Shown in pieces: positions 44,416-53,581 of a DNA stretch of 64,000 bases. Numbering within the stretch: the stretch's first letter is position 1; every line of letters begins with the position of its first letter. The notes under the pieces were generated by a model. The model saw only the letters and a list, made by a program, of their open reading frames with translations. It did not search any database and was not told the DNA's origin. The stretch comes from an uncultured Chlamydiaceae bacterium (GTDB taxonomy: Bacteria > Chlamydiota > Chlamydiia > Chlamydiales > Chlamydiaceae). The stretch covers positions 1-64,000 of the forward strand of contig CALGBW010000044.1 in NCBI GenBank assembly GCA_937884635.1, read 5' to 3'. Position numbers and translations under genes: made by a program.

Positions 44416-46002
44416 CTATTCATTATACGCGACATAAGCTTCCTTTAAATCTACATATCCCAATAAAGAAGGACAGACGTTTTTTATTCTAGGGTTAATA
44501 GCGTACGTATAAGCAAAATGATACAAAGGCACGATTGGACACTCTTGGTCGAGAATTTTTTCTGCCAAACAGAGGGCCTTTTTCTCATTACATAGAATAA
44601 TTTTGGATATCAAGCGATGATATTCCTCATTGTGCCATCTTGTCGCCCCACCATTGTTTTTATCAAACATTTTTAAAAAAGATACAGGGTGCTGATATTC
44701 AGCAATCCATTTCCCAGTAGCTAAAAAGAAATCCCCTCGATTCCTTTTATCCATAAAACAATGGTATTCCATTCCCTGAATACCGATTGTAAAGTCCAAT
44801 ACTGTTTTAATCTGCTGTTGAATTTCCTGTACCACCATATATAGGTTCGATGACCCTAACGGATGGATAATAACGAGTTCTTCTAGATCTTTCTGAGAGA
44901 GCTGTTCCCTTGTTTTCTGCAAATAATACCGCGCTAGCTGTTCCCTCTCTTCCTTGCTTAGCTTTTTGATATGTTCCATTTCTGATAAAAGCGGATGAAC
45001 AAAAGTATAAGCTGTCTCTCCACAGGGGACAAATTTCAAAATAGCATCTTTATCTATAGCATAAGCAATAGCCTTACGCAGACAGCTGTTATTTAAAGGA
45101 AAACGTTCAAGATTATACATAAGAACGGCAGTTCCTAGAACTGGATAGGAAAATATCCGATCTGAAGGAACCATATTCATCATTTCTATTGGTAAAGACG
45201 ACACCCAAGGAGCTCCCACCCAATCGACCTGATTTTTCTGTAATAACTGAATGGCTGTATGCTCATCTGGTACAATCTGAAAAACAATCTCCTTTAAATG
45301 CACGGACTGTTGATCGTAATAAAGGGGGTTTTTCGTAAGCACTAAATGCGATTGTGGAGAAAACTCTTTTACAGAGAATGGGCCATTAGAAATATAGCTT
45401 GTAATCGCCACTTGAGAACCAGCCTCGCGTCGGCTTTGATGAACAGGGTAAAAGATAGGACGAGCTACTAATTCTAAAAAATATGTAATAGGAGACTCTA
45501 AAGTAATTTCCAGGGTAAGAGTGTTTAAAGCCTTAATACCTAACGCATCTAATGGCTTTTGATGGTGTAAAACAGCATTGGAGTTTTTAATACAGGATAA
45601 GAGATCTAAGGAAGTACTTTGTATATTACCTTGATAAATTTGTTTTACAGAATGCTCGAAATCATAAGCGGTCAGAACATCATTGTTATTCCACAACGTA
45701 GGCTTCAAATAAAAGGTATAGGTACACCCATCCTCGGAAAGGGTATAACGCTCAGCCAAGGATAATTGGAGTTCACCATCCTTTTCTCTTACTAACCCCT
45801 CATATAATGCCTGGACTATAGAGATATCCTTGCTTAGACAAACGTTTCTAGGATCTAAAGAAAGAGGATCGTGGTTCATAGCAATGCGTAAGCTATCAGA
45901 CCCCCTCTGAGGCGCAGAAGTACAGGATGGAACAGCACACACCAAACAAATAAGGCATAGGGTACGCACTATAGAGGTGGCTAGAGTTCTTATTGCAAGC
46001 AT
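44416..46002 (-). CDS. oppA: Oligopeptide-binding lipoprotein OppA
   Basis: Encodes 528 residues. The signal peptide ends in a lipobox-like VPSC (Cys about residue 28). SBP_bac_5 family motifs are DSLRIAMNHDPLSLDPRN near the mature start, IVQALYEGLV, NNNDVLTAYDFEHSVK and SNGPFSVKEFSPQSHLVLTK, later LRKAIAYAIDKDAIL. It captures peptides outside the inner membrane for OppDFC. oppC follows 23 bp downstream. Matches CT198. Confidence 0.92.
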   Translation of the reverse strand: MLAIRTLATSIVRTLCLICLVCAVPSCTSAPQRGSDSLRIAMNHDPLSLDPRNVCLSKDISIVQALYEGLVREKDGELQLSLAERYTLSEDGCTYTFYLKPTLWNNNDVLTAYDFEHSVKQIYQGNIQSTSLDLLSCIKNSNAVLHHQKPLDALGIKALNTLTLEITLESPITYFLELVARPIFYPVHQSRREAGSQVAITSYISNGPFSVKEFSPQSHLVLTKNPLYYDQQSVHLKEIVFQIVPDEHTAIQLLQKNQVDWVGAPWVSSLPIEMMNMVPSDRIFSYPVLGTAVLMYNLERFPLNNSCLRKAIAYAIDKDAILKFVPCGETAYTFVHPLLSEMEHIKKLSKEEREQLARYYLQKTREQLSQKDLEELVIIHPLGSSNLYMVVQEIQQQIKTVLDFTIGIQGMEYHCFMDKRNRGDFFLATGKWIAEYQHPVSFLKMFDKNNGGATRWHNEEYHRLISKIILCNEKKALCLAEKILDQECPIVPLYHFAYTYAINPRIKNVCPSLLGYVDLKEAYVAYNE

Positions 46003-46122
46003 GAATGATTTATATACTCAATTTTACAGAAAGAGCGCGACTGGAGAAGAATCGATATCAAGTGGGCATTGTATGCAAAAATTCTCTAAAAGGAAATTAT
46101 AAACAGATTCTGTCCCTTTTAT

Positions 46123-47091
46123 CTAGCGGCGCGTGGAACGACGGGAAAGACGACTAGAGGCACGTGACCCCATCCTACTGCTAGCTATACTGCTGGCTGT
46201 CACCGGGCATAAACAGTAATAATCCTGAAGTCCTGCTGAACATCTCTTAGCCATTAGAGAGGATTCAGAGGCCCCACCATCTAGGCAGTCCTCCAACAAC
46301 TCAGCACTTTCCTCGCAAATAGTCGCAAGTCGACTGCATGATCGGGAAACACCGAAACACTGTGACTGAAGTTGTTCTAAACTACAGTAAAGACCGACGT
46401 CGCTTCTAATAAACTCATCATCCCAGTCTAAGCTTAGCAATTGAGATGATAATAGACTATCTACATAATCGCACATTGGCAATCCATCTGCCGTAGTAAA
46501 TGTATCACTAGCCGTAGCAAAACTGCACTCACTACTACAACTACAGGCTGAGGCAATCGCTTCAGAACATGTAGCGAATGTTTCTTCACACGAAATAAAT
46601 ACCTCAGAAGAACTATTACTAGAAGTTGACTGTCTCGATTGTATTTCGCAGCAGCGCTCTCTCCAACTCATAGCAGAACCACAATAACAATAAGGATTGA
46701 AAGAATGGTCAAGATCACTACGTTTACCGGACTCTTCCGACTCATGTATAGATGCTAAAGGTATGGACGGGCAAAGGAAGCGTCCTTTCTCTAAGTCGGA
46801 ATTACCACAAGAGATTATTGCGTCAGGCTTGGGGTGTTGCGATTTCAGTTTTTTTAGGGAAAAAATTAACAAAACTATTAGACCTACTCCAGCAACACAT
46901 CCTCCAAGAGGAATAGCTGCAACAAGAGGACACCCAAGAGCAAATAAACCAAAACACGTTAATGCGCCAAGTACAATAGCAAGAGCAACCCAACATGTTA
47001 TTTTTGCCACTTGTTTTACATGAGACCTATGATTAGGAGATTCGGGTATTAAATGAGATGAACACCCGCTATTTAAAGGTATGATTTCCAC
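46123..47091 (-). CDS. Inc-type protein with Ser/Cys-rich tail
   Basis: Encodes 322 residues. The bilobed membrane domain is at about residues 30-80 (VKQVAKITCWVALAIVLGAL, FGLFALGCPLVAAIPLGGCV, GVGLIVLLIFSLKKLK). The long C-terminal part is rich in Ser and Cys (SSNSSSEVFISCEETFATC) and ends in a basic Arg/Ser tail (RMGSRASSRLSRRSTRR). The membrane domain is closely related to the gene at 47653. Start GTG 47091 follows GAGGGATTT, the Shine-Dalgarno arrangement shared by this gene family. Probable inclusion-membrane protein; function unknown. Confidence 0.72.
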   Translation of the reverse strand: MEIIPLNSGCSSHLIPESPNHRSHVKQVAKITCWVALAIVLGALTCFGLFALGCPLVAAIPLGGCVAGVGLIVLLIFSLKKLKSQHPKPDAIISCGNSDLEKGRFLCPSIPLASIHESEESGKRSDLDHSFNPYCYCGSAMSWRERCCEIQSRQSTSSNSSSEVFISCEETFATCSEAIASACSCSSECSFATASDTFTTADGLPMCDYVDSLLSSQLLSLDWDDEFIRSDVGLYCSLEQLQSQCFGVSRSCSRLATICEESAELLEDCLDGGASESSLMAKRCSAGLQDYYCLCPVTASSIASSRMGSRASSRLSRRSTRR

Positions 47092-47652
47092 AAATCCCTC
47101 AAAAACACAGTGTTATAAAAATTAATCCTATTAATTTCTTAACAAACATCTATGGGAAGAAATCGGTGGGGGAATAGGAAAAGGGATTATGCCCAAAAGC
47201 AGTAGAGAAAGAGAAGTCGAAAAATAGCAAATTTATAAGCTGCTAATTATAAACCCATTATTAATTACGAGCAAAATAATATGGTCAGATATAGAAAGAG
47301 AATAGTTAATATAACTTTAATCAACCCATTTTATCTCAAGAATTAAGAGAGAAATCTATCCTAATAGCTACGCTAGATGCTCTTCAAACCTCACAAGGAT
47401 AGGCTAAACTAGCATTGAAACCCAGGGGCTTAATGAGGATTCTCAGTTCTGTAAAAAAAAGAAACCTCATTCCAAACAGAATAATCCCTATAGATGGAAA
47501 AGGATACTAAGGACACCACCGAGTGCCATTTCCTCATCCATTCGGATCAAAATATAGATTTTGAAATAGTTTGGATAGGTAAGCAGAAATAGCACACCCT
47601 ATATAAATAAAGCGTAGGGTGTCTATTATTAACAAAAGTTTCTGTTCAAAGA
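47092..47652. other. Spacer between two Inc genes
   Basis: A 560-bp AT-rich spacer. It contains the probable terminator of the 47653 gene (ACACCCTA...TAGGGTGT at 47594-47622) and the promoter of the 46123 gene. Decayed coding sequence is possible (47380-47560 is less AT-rich), but no frame is recognisable. Confidence 0.4.
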
Positions 47653-48183
47653 TTAGTTACAGAGAGGGGGACGGTACTGGAGACCATACATAGCACACAC
47701 TTCCTTTATATAGGCGTTCGCTCTATCTTCTGACACAGAGCCGACTCGATTTCTTATTCCGTCCACACAGTCGCCTCTATTGCCCCTACTAGAACACGTT
47801 GTAAAACTCTCATGGCTATCAGGGCAACATGAAGCAAAAGAGCTGTCTTCGGAAGAAGAACTAACACCGGAACTCGACGACTTAGAGGAAAAACTCTTCA
47901 TCCGAATAGCAGGTTCCCCTCGTTTGGCTTTCAGTTTTTTGGCGGCAAAAGCAGCCAAAGCTACTAACCCTATCCCAGTAATACATATTCCAATTCCAAG
48001 AGGAATGGCTGCAGCAAGAGGACATCCAAGAGCAAATAAACCAAGACTCATTAATGCGCCAAGTATAATAGCAAGGGCTACCAAACTCACTGTTTTTGCC
48101 ACTTGTTGTGCACGAGATGACTGGGTTGGGTGGTTAGACACTAAATGAGTCCAATTTTCTAACCCTAAAGATGTTATTTTCAT
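47653..48183 (-). CDS. Inc-type bilobed membrane protein
   Basis: Encodes 176 residues. Bilobed domain at about 25-85 (QQVAKTVSLVALAIILGALM, LGLFALGCPLAAAIPLGIGI, GIGLVALAAFAAKKLKAK), closely similar to residues 30-85 of the 46123 gene. A Ser-rich linker (SSKSSSSGVSSSSEDSSFAS) follows, then a short C-terminal segment. GAGGAAATT precedes ATG 48183. A tandem duplicate of its neighbour with divergent tails. Confidence 0.72.
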   Translation of the reverse strand: MKITSLGLENWTHLVSNHPTQSSRAQQVAKTVSLVALAIILGALMSLGLFALGCPLAAAIPLGIGICITGIGLVALAAFAAKKLKAKRGEPAIRMKSFSSKSSSSGVSSSSEDSSFASCCPDSHESFTTCSSRGNRGDCVDGIRNRVGSVSEDRANAYIKEVCAMYGLQYRPPLCN

Positions 48184-48514
48184 AATTTCCTCAGAAATAC
48201 TTAATAAAAATTTAATTTATTAAAAAAATCTTCAGAGAAAGAATAGATAGAAAGAGAAAGGGGACTACCCTTTAAATCGTAGAAAGAAATTCAAAAATAG
48301 AAAGATTTATAGTGCACTGATTGTAAACTTGTAATTCATTCTGGTCAATTTTCCATAAAAAAATAATTCAACACCCTCTCTTTTACCATAAAAAATTTGT
48401 TAAAACCTCTTAATTAAGAGAGTAGATATATAGATGTCCCTTCTCATCCTTTAAATTATAAGCATCTAGGGAAAAGAGATGGGACTCAGCTAACTTTGCT
48501 TATTAGGAGTGAAA
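48184..48514. other. Spacer between Inc genes
   Basis: A 330-bp AT-rich spacer with promoter-like T-rich sequence and a weak CATCT...AGATG inverted repeat (about 48450-48480). No gene is seen. Confidence 0.4.
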
Positions 48515-49003
48515 TCATTGAAAAGGACAGGAATGGGCATGTCGATCATACCATTCAGGAGATTGGTCTTCTAAAATAGGGACTGATATCGCACAATCAG
48601 GAACCCAATCATTTAGTAGAGCTCGTTGCATTGCGGTGATATTCATATCTGAAGGAAGGAATAGCGGCATGAAAGCATTACTGTCTAACAACGATGACAT
48701 ACTGCCCGCATCAACTTCTATCATCTCTCTTCCTTGTGAACTTTTTATAGCCCACTTACTGTCCTGATAGATCTTAACCACTGCAAGACAACAAATAACC
48801 ATCATGATTAAACCGAAAACACCCAAACTCAAACAGGGGATGAGAGGCAGTCCTGTGAAGATAGCTAAACCACAGGCTAGAGAACTCAGGAAAACAGAAC
48901 CGGCAGCAAGAGCCACCAATCTCACAGTCTCGCTTTCGATCTTATTCATCGGATTCATCACTTTGGGAGCCCAAATAGGGCTCGTACAGAAAGGTATACC
49001 CAT
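48515..49003 (-). CDS. Inc-type bilobed membrane protein
   Basis: Encodes 162 residues from ATG 49003 (MGIPFCTSPIW); the longer TTG start is rejected because GAGGCTATT sits directly before this ATG. The hydrophobic pair lies at about residues 27-80 (VRLVALAAGSVFLSSLACGL, LPLIPCLSLGVFGLIMMVIC). A soluble C-terminus of about 80 residues ends in SPEWYDRHAHSCPFQ. It is the most divergent member of the array. Function unknown. Confidence 0.7.
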   Translation of the reverse strand: MGIPFCTSPIWAPKVMNPMNKIESETVRLVALAAGSVFLSSLACGLAIFTGLPLIPCLSLGVFGLIMMVICCLAVVKIYQDSKWAIKSSQGREMIEVDAGSMSSLLDSNAFMPLFLPSDMNITAMQRALLNDWVPDCAISVPILEDQSPEWYDRHAHSCPFQ

Positions 49004-49159
49004 AATAGCCTCTACGCTCTCGCTAATATTGTACAAGAAGCCTATCTTCCCTACGCGGGAAGGAATGTATATGACTAGGGAGTTAAAAACAAATGATTAG
49101 TAAATTTTTTTAATCCCCTCTATTTTTCTTTCTGGAACAAAGTGATTTCAATTAGGCTA

Positions 49160-49179
49160 GCTTACACCTTAGTGTAAGC
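49160..49179. terminator. Terminator-like hairpin after the 49192 gene
   Basis: GCTTACAC-CTTA-GTGTAAGC is a perfect 8-bp stem with a 4-base loop, 12 bases past the stop of the minus-strand Inc gene. No long T-run follows. Confidence 0.6.
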
Positions 49180-49191
49180 CAGAAACGCGTT

Positions 49192-49827
49192 CTATTGAGG
49201 CAATACCGAATACCCATTACTTCGTAAAGTAGCCACCCACGCTCTAAAAGCAGCCTCACCCATATATATTGGGACGCAAACGGGTTTTATCACGCCATCT
49301 GAAGTAATTTCATAATAGTAACGATTTCCCGACCTCCGACAGGACGGTACGGACTGAGGAAGAGTTTCCTCTTCCTTAGAAGGCTTTTCCTGCTGATCAG
49401 CTATTGAAAATGAGTCGCCACTTGAAGAAAGGTAGCTAAAAAACTGTTCTTCATGTTCACTTGCAGTATAGTAAGAGGATTCTGAAGAGGAAAGACGCAC
49501 GTCTTTAACGGGACTTTCCATACTTTTTTCGCTAGATTCAATTTGAACGGAGGAAATTCCTTCCAAGTCTTTTATAACTGCACGCCTTAGGCCAAACCAT
49601 AGAGCCAATATCACAACCCCTGTTATCATAGCACTTCCACCAACAGCAACTGCAGTAGCAGAGGAGACGCCAATGACCAATGAGCCAAGGACGCAAGCTA
49701 ATCCGATAAGAGCAGCAAATACCACCCCATGCACTAACTTAGCCACTTGTTCTTTATGGAAGTTACTTGGGCAATTAGGAATGGAAGAACAAAAAGAAGG
49801 AAGATTTTCGCTAATCGCTATTTTCAT
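49192..49827 (-). CDS. Inc-type bilobed membrane protein with MGxxAFxxW tail
   Basis: Encodes 211 residues. Membrane lobes at about 28-85 (EQVAKLVHGVVFAALIGLAC, GVSSATAVAVGGSAMITGVV). An acidic Ser/Glu-rich linker follows, then a conserved-looking C-terminal element: YYYEITSDGVIKPVCV, then MGEAAFRAWVATLRSNG. The same element occurs in the 50133 protein, so tails as well as membrane parts are shared in this sub-group. AAAGG precedes ATG 49827. Confidence 0.72.
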   Translation of the reverse strand: MKIAISENLPSFCSSIPNCPSNFHKEQVAKLVHGVVFAALIGLACVLGSLVIGVSSATAVAVGGSAMITGVVILALWFGLRRAVIKDLEGISSVQIESSEKSMESPVKDVRLSSSESSYYTASEHEEQFFSYLSSSGDSFSIADQQEKPSKEEETLPQSVPSCRRSGNRYYYEITSDGVIKPVCVPIYMGEAAFRAWVATLRSNGYSVLPQ

Positions 49828-50132
49828 AAAAACCTTTTGAAAAACTATTTAATTTATTGCGGACAGATCTTTAAAGCAGAAAGAGCGAAAATAAGGAGGT
49901 CAGAGTCGGTAGAAAGATAGATCTGAATAAGAAAACTGACGATTATAGGATGAAAACTATTTCGAAGTAAATGATTACCTCCCCATAAATACAACTAAAA
50001 AAGGGAGGTTTCATCACTCAAGAATACAAAAAAGAAACGACCTTATCCTTTCTCTATTAGCTTAATAGCATGTAAATCCCAAGCATGGAATAGCCCTTAA
50101 TCAAATATAGGCACAGATATTGCAGCATTAGC
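49828..50132. other. Spacer between Inc genes
   Basis: A 305-bp AT-rich spacer. Presumably promoter of the 49192 gene and 3' end of the 50133 transcript. No gene or strong structure is seen. Confidence 0.4.
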
Positions 50133-50642
50133 TTAGCAACCTCTTATCATACACTCGAGTTCGCATTTCACGTTCCTTTTGGCCACTTCCTTTTCCCACT
50201 GTTTGAAAGCCTCAGACCCCATCCTACATTCCAATAAATCAATAGCCACCCTGTTTCCGTTCTGATCAACATAGTAGTAACAGCCTAACTGTTCATCATA
50301 ACATCGTGGGTCAGCTTTAGAAGGGGATGGAGAAGAAGATGAACGACTTGAAATAAAAAGGGCCTTTTGACTTTTCAAAGTTTGCTTATTCTTTAAGTAG
50401 TTCCATAAAGTCACACTTCCAACCCCCAAGGCTATTACTGCACCGCCAGCCCCTAATGCAATAGCAGCGCCCACTCCAGCAATGAGCATCCCAGTAGCTA
50501 AAACTAGTCCAGTAATGATGGCAACCACAATCCCATAAACTAGCTTTGCTATACGTCCTCCACAAGCATTTTTAGGGGAGCTGATACTAGATAAACAAGG
50601 TAAACCACAGAGGAATCCCCCTCCATTATTCATTACTTTCAC
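50133..50642 (-). CDS. Inc-type bilobed membrane protein with MGxxAFxxW tail
   Basis: Encodes 169 residues. I place the start at GTG 50642 (MKVMNNGGGFLCGLP), because GAGGTACTT stands just before it exactly as GAGGTGTTT precedes the ATG at 54220; TTG 50657 is the alternative. Lobes at about 38-85 (VYGIVVAIITGLVLATGMLI, GAAIALGAGGAVIALGVGSV). The tail has YDEQLGCYYYVDQNGNRV and MGSEAFKQWEKEV, parallel to the 49192 protein. Confidence 0.7.
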   Translation of the reverse strand: MKVMNNGGGFLCGLPCLSSISSPKNACGGRIAKLVYGIVVAIITGLVLATGMLIAGVGAAIALGAGGAVIALGVGSVTLWNYLKNKQTLKSQKALFISSRSSSSPSPSKADPRCYDEQLGCYYYVDQNGNRVAIDLLECRMGSEAFKQWEKEVAKRNVKCELECMIRGC

Positions 50643-50952
50643 AAGTACCTCATACAAAACAGGTAATATTTTTTAAAAATCTTCTAGGGAAAGGGGATAA
50701 GAAAGAGAGACGAATATAGGTTTCTAGAAAAACAATAATTCAATCAGAAGACAAAGGGGAAATTATAAAACTAAAGCTATTTCAAAGCAAATTATGACAT
50801 TATTGAAGGAGGATTTAGAGAATTAAAATATTTTTTATATCCCAAGAACGCACATCACAGTTATACTATGAATTCTTTTTTGCTGCCTTATTATAAATAA
50901 ACTTATATTCTCCCTTCTTTTTTTGTTCTGTTTCTTTCTTTTTAGGAACAAT

Positions 50953-52548
50953 ATGGTACTATCCTGCTTTCAACGTCACCCAGCGTGTTGCCCTCAAGAC
51001 TTATTAGAAAAAATCGGAGATTGCTCCTTACAATTAACCGAAAGAATACTAGGCAATAGCTATATTGTTCAAACATCCTATCCATCTCGCTTTCTCAAAT
51101 TCACGCCACAACCTATTTCTCTCTGCCAGAAAATTTATGCTCTATGCATTAGCCTTTTTCTTTTACCCCTGACTATTCTCCTGACCCTAATCGGAGGTTT
51201 AGCCCACCGTTTTTCTACAACTCACAGGTGTATGAGACAGGAGCTGGCACAGCAAACACAAGCTGCAATTACCATTCAAAAATTGATAAAAGGATCTCTA
51301 GAAAGAAGACACTTTCTAGACAGATCTTGCTTTCCTGTCTACCGCAATCTATGTGAAAAAATAAACGAGACTCCCTTAGCCTTCTATACTATACCCGCGG
51401 GGAGGACCGACCATCCTATTTTCGCACCAGACGAAAGTCCGTTCCTAATTATGAGAGAATCAGGGCAAGTGCTTGCAAAGGAACGTTTTCATAACATGCG
51501 CAAAGTGAGAAACCTCTTATTAAAATTACGTGCAACACATTTAGATATCCCTCCAGCACGTCTGTATAAGGAGTTCCTAGTCGAAAAACGCATGCTGATA
51601 TCACATTCTCTATGGAAAAATGTCAGTCTTTACCTAGAAAACCCTCGAGCATTTGATCAAGCTATTAAAGAATTGTTACATTTGTGCACGAAAATGACGT
51701 TTTTAGACCTATTTGGCGGGGAGGACCACCCATTTTTGCATAGCCCAGGTCTACAACCAGCCAACAGTGCTCGTTATGACAATTTGCCTTTAGCCATTGT
51801 GAACGGCAAGGGGATAATCACTCTTATTGACCTAGAGGATGTTGCGTGGACCCCTCAAAACAATTCAGTTGAAACTCTGGTGAAATTTTTCCCTCTACAC
51901 GCTGACTTACTCATGGAAGAGGCTCGTAAACTAAATCTTGCCTTTGAAGAAACTGCTATACAAACAGCGAAAAACGAAGTCTTATCCTTTTTACAATTTA
52001 TTACTTCTAATCACACTGCCTGGTTAGAAAAACAACCTGACTCCGTAAGAAAAACCCCCGACACAGTGTTTAAGTTATCTGAAGAGCAGAAAGAGGAGTT
52101 AACTATTCTTGTACAAGATAGTGTGAAAAGGGCATGTACAACAGAAATAAACGATGTACACAACCTATCCAAAACACTGATTGAAGCCACCCTTTCACGT
52201 TTACAGAAGGTTATCCATCAGCATCATGAAGACTTAAAAGGTTCAGAAGAACACGCTCTTGAATGCCGCTCTCCTATCATACAACTTGAAAAAAATAAAG
52301 ACTTCCTTCAGAAGTCTTATCTTCCTAAAATCACCCCAAATCTAGCTCAAGAATTCGAACAAATCTTAAAGGATAATAAAAAAGGTTCCCAGGATTTGAG
52401 GAAAACAGCCCTTCCAAATACAAAAGAGCTAGTCATAAGTGTTCTTAGACACATTACAAATTACTTGCAAAACAAAGGCCTCATATACTACGGAGACCTA
52501 AGAAACTATCCAAACCTTGAAGCACACTTGCTCTGGATACGCTATTAA
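50953..52548 (+). CDS. Membrane-anchored IQ-motif protein, paralogue 1
   Basis: Encodes 531 residues from ATG 50953, chosen for AGGA 6 bases upstream. Layout: N-terminus (about 1-60), one strong hydrophobic stretch (IYALCISLFLLPLTILLTLI), an IQ motif (AAITIQKLIKGSLERRHFL, fitting IQxxx[RK]GxxxR), then a conserved domain with IPAGRTDHPIFAPDE, ERFHNMRKVRNLLLKL, MTFLDLFGGEDHPF, RYDNLPLAIVNGKGIITLID and LEDV. IQ motifs bind calmodulin or EF-hand proteins in eukaryotes. YDN followed by LIDLED recalls the N/DFG part of kinase folds, but the catalytic Asp is not in its usual place. A chlamydia-specific DUF family is likely. Paralogue at 55275. Confidence 0.7.
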   Translation: MVLSCFQRHPACCPQDLLEKIGDCSLQLTERILGNSYIVQTSYPSRFLKFTPQPISLCQKIYALCISLFLLPLTILLTLIGGLAHRFSTTHRCMRQELAQQTQAAITIQKLIKGSLERRHFLDRSCFPVYRNLCEKINETPLAFYTIPAGRTDHPIFAPDESPFLIMRESGQVLAKERFHNMRKVRNLLLKLRATHLDIPPARLYKEFLVEKRMLISHSLWKNVSLYLENPRAFDQAIKELLHLCTKMTFLDLFGGEDHPFLHSPGLQPANSARYDNLPLAIVNGKGIITLIDLEDVAWTPQNNSVETLVKFFPLHADLLMEEARKLNLAFEETAIQTAKNEVLSFLQFITSNHTAWLEKQPDSVRKTPDTVFKLSEEQKEELTILVQDSVKRACTTEINDVHNLSKTLIEATLSRLQKVIHQHHEDLKGSEEHALECRSPIIQLEKNKDFLQKSYLPKITPNLAQEFEQILKDNKKGSQDLRKTALPNTKELVISVLRHITNYLQNKGLIYYGDLRNYPNLEAHLLWIRY

Positions 52549-52663
52549 AAAACAACCGCCCTGAATAGTTACTAGACTAGCCAGCTCTATAGAACGCAAA
52601 AAAAACGATAGAATGTCAGCACTCCCTGATTTTTACACTTGGAGACGTACATTCCATTTCTTG

Positions 52664-52978
52664 TTAAGTCCTGTAAGTAACAGAAGGCTCATTGTTTAAA
52701 GACTCTCTAGTCTTAATATTAGCCCATCTAGCAGCAAGTACCCCTAAAACCAATAGACTAATCCCTACCCCTACCGATATAGATACAGCAATAGGTAAAC
52801 CACAAACTAACATAATGCTGCATATGCCGATCCCCGCAAGGATAGGAAGAGCAAGTTTCTCTAACACACCGAGAATTCGGTCAAGGCAACCTCTCTTTTG
52901 CACGTTCCCTGAAGTAGGAACAAGAGCGGCATTACAATTATCGTTCCCAAATCCAGATATACTGACTGGACGCGCCAT
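52664..52978 (-). CDS. Small Inc-type bilobed membrane protein
   Basis: Encodes 104 residues from ATG 52978 (MARPVSISGFG), with GGAG upstream. Lobes at about 33-82 (LALPILAGIGICSIMLVCGL, SVGVGISLLVLGVLAARWAN), ending in ESLNNEPSVTYRT. It is a tandem duplicate of the next gene (53040), sharing membrane core, the SL.NEP.VTY tail and the upstream leader TTTAGGTTATTAAA. Its tail is about 10 residues shorter, probably by truncation. Confidence 0.72.
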   Translation of the reverse strand: MARPVSISGFGNDNCNAALVPTSGNVQKRGCLDRILGVLEKLALPILAGIGICSIMLVCGLPIAVSISVGVGISLLVLGVLAARWANIKTRESLNNEPSVTYRT

Positions 52979-53039
52979 ACATAACTCCAAAAAATGACTC
53001 TTTAATAACCTAAATTACTCAAAAGCCCCATGATAGCAA

Positions 53040-53387
53040 CTAGCGTTCACAAACGAATCTTCCTTCCGAATCCCATGTATAGGTGACGAGAGGTTCGTTT
53101 CTTAAAGACTCTTTGGCCTTAGCACGCTTAACAGTAATAACTCCTAAAACCAACAAACCAATAATACCAACACCCATCGCAACTGGCGCAACCAGGGCAA
53201 TAGGTAAGCCACAGGCCAACATAATACCACCAACACCAGCCCCAATCAGAAGGGGAAGGGCAACTAAAGCAACTCTCTTCAACATATTTTTAATTGTCCC
53301 ACAGCAACTATTCTTTGCGTTTCCTATTGAACTTGAAGAAACACTACTAATATCACTGTAGCCATAACTAGAGACTGACAATGCCAT
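53040..53387 (-). CDS. Small Inc-type bilobed membrane protein
   Basis: Encodes 115 residues. Lobes at about 35-85 (LKRVALVALPLLIGAGVGGI, GLPIALVAPVAMGVGIIGLL). The tail ESLRNEPLVTYTWDSEGR is followed by FVCER. GAGGCATAT precedes ATG 53387. Closest relatives are its neighbours at 52664 and 53582, whose core reads ALPLLIGVGVGAAMLFAGLP. Confidence 0.72.
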   Translation of the reverse strand: MALSVSSYGYSDISSVSSSSIGNAKNSCCGTIKNMLKRVALVALPLLIGAGVGGIMLACGLPIALVAPVAMGVGIIGLLVLGVITVKRAKAKESLRNEPLVTYTWDSEGRFVCER

Positions 53388-53524
53388 ATATGCCTCGTTG
53401 TATAACTTTTTAATAACCTAAACCCGTCTATTCCTGCGTAATATAGAAACTCTTGAGGAATATTAGGAGGCAAGTCTTTTCAACATACGTTGAAAAATAG
53501 ATAAACAAAATGATTCCATAAAAT

Positions 53525-53552
53525 AAGGCCTACTTATTAATAAGTAGGCCTT
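53525..53552. terminator. 28-bp perfect palindrome, terminator of the 53582 gene
   Basis: AAGGCCTACTTATT followed by its exact reverse complement, 14 + 14 bases with no spacer. On the minus strand ATTTTATGG follows. It lies 29 bases after the stop of the 53582 gene. Confidence 0.65.
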
Positions 53553-53581
53553 CCGTATTTAATAATCAGCGCGATAAGTTA

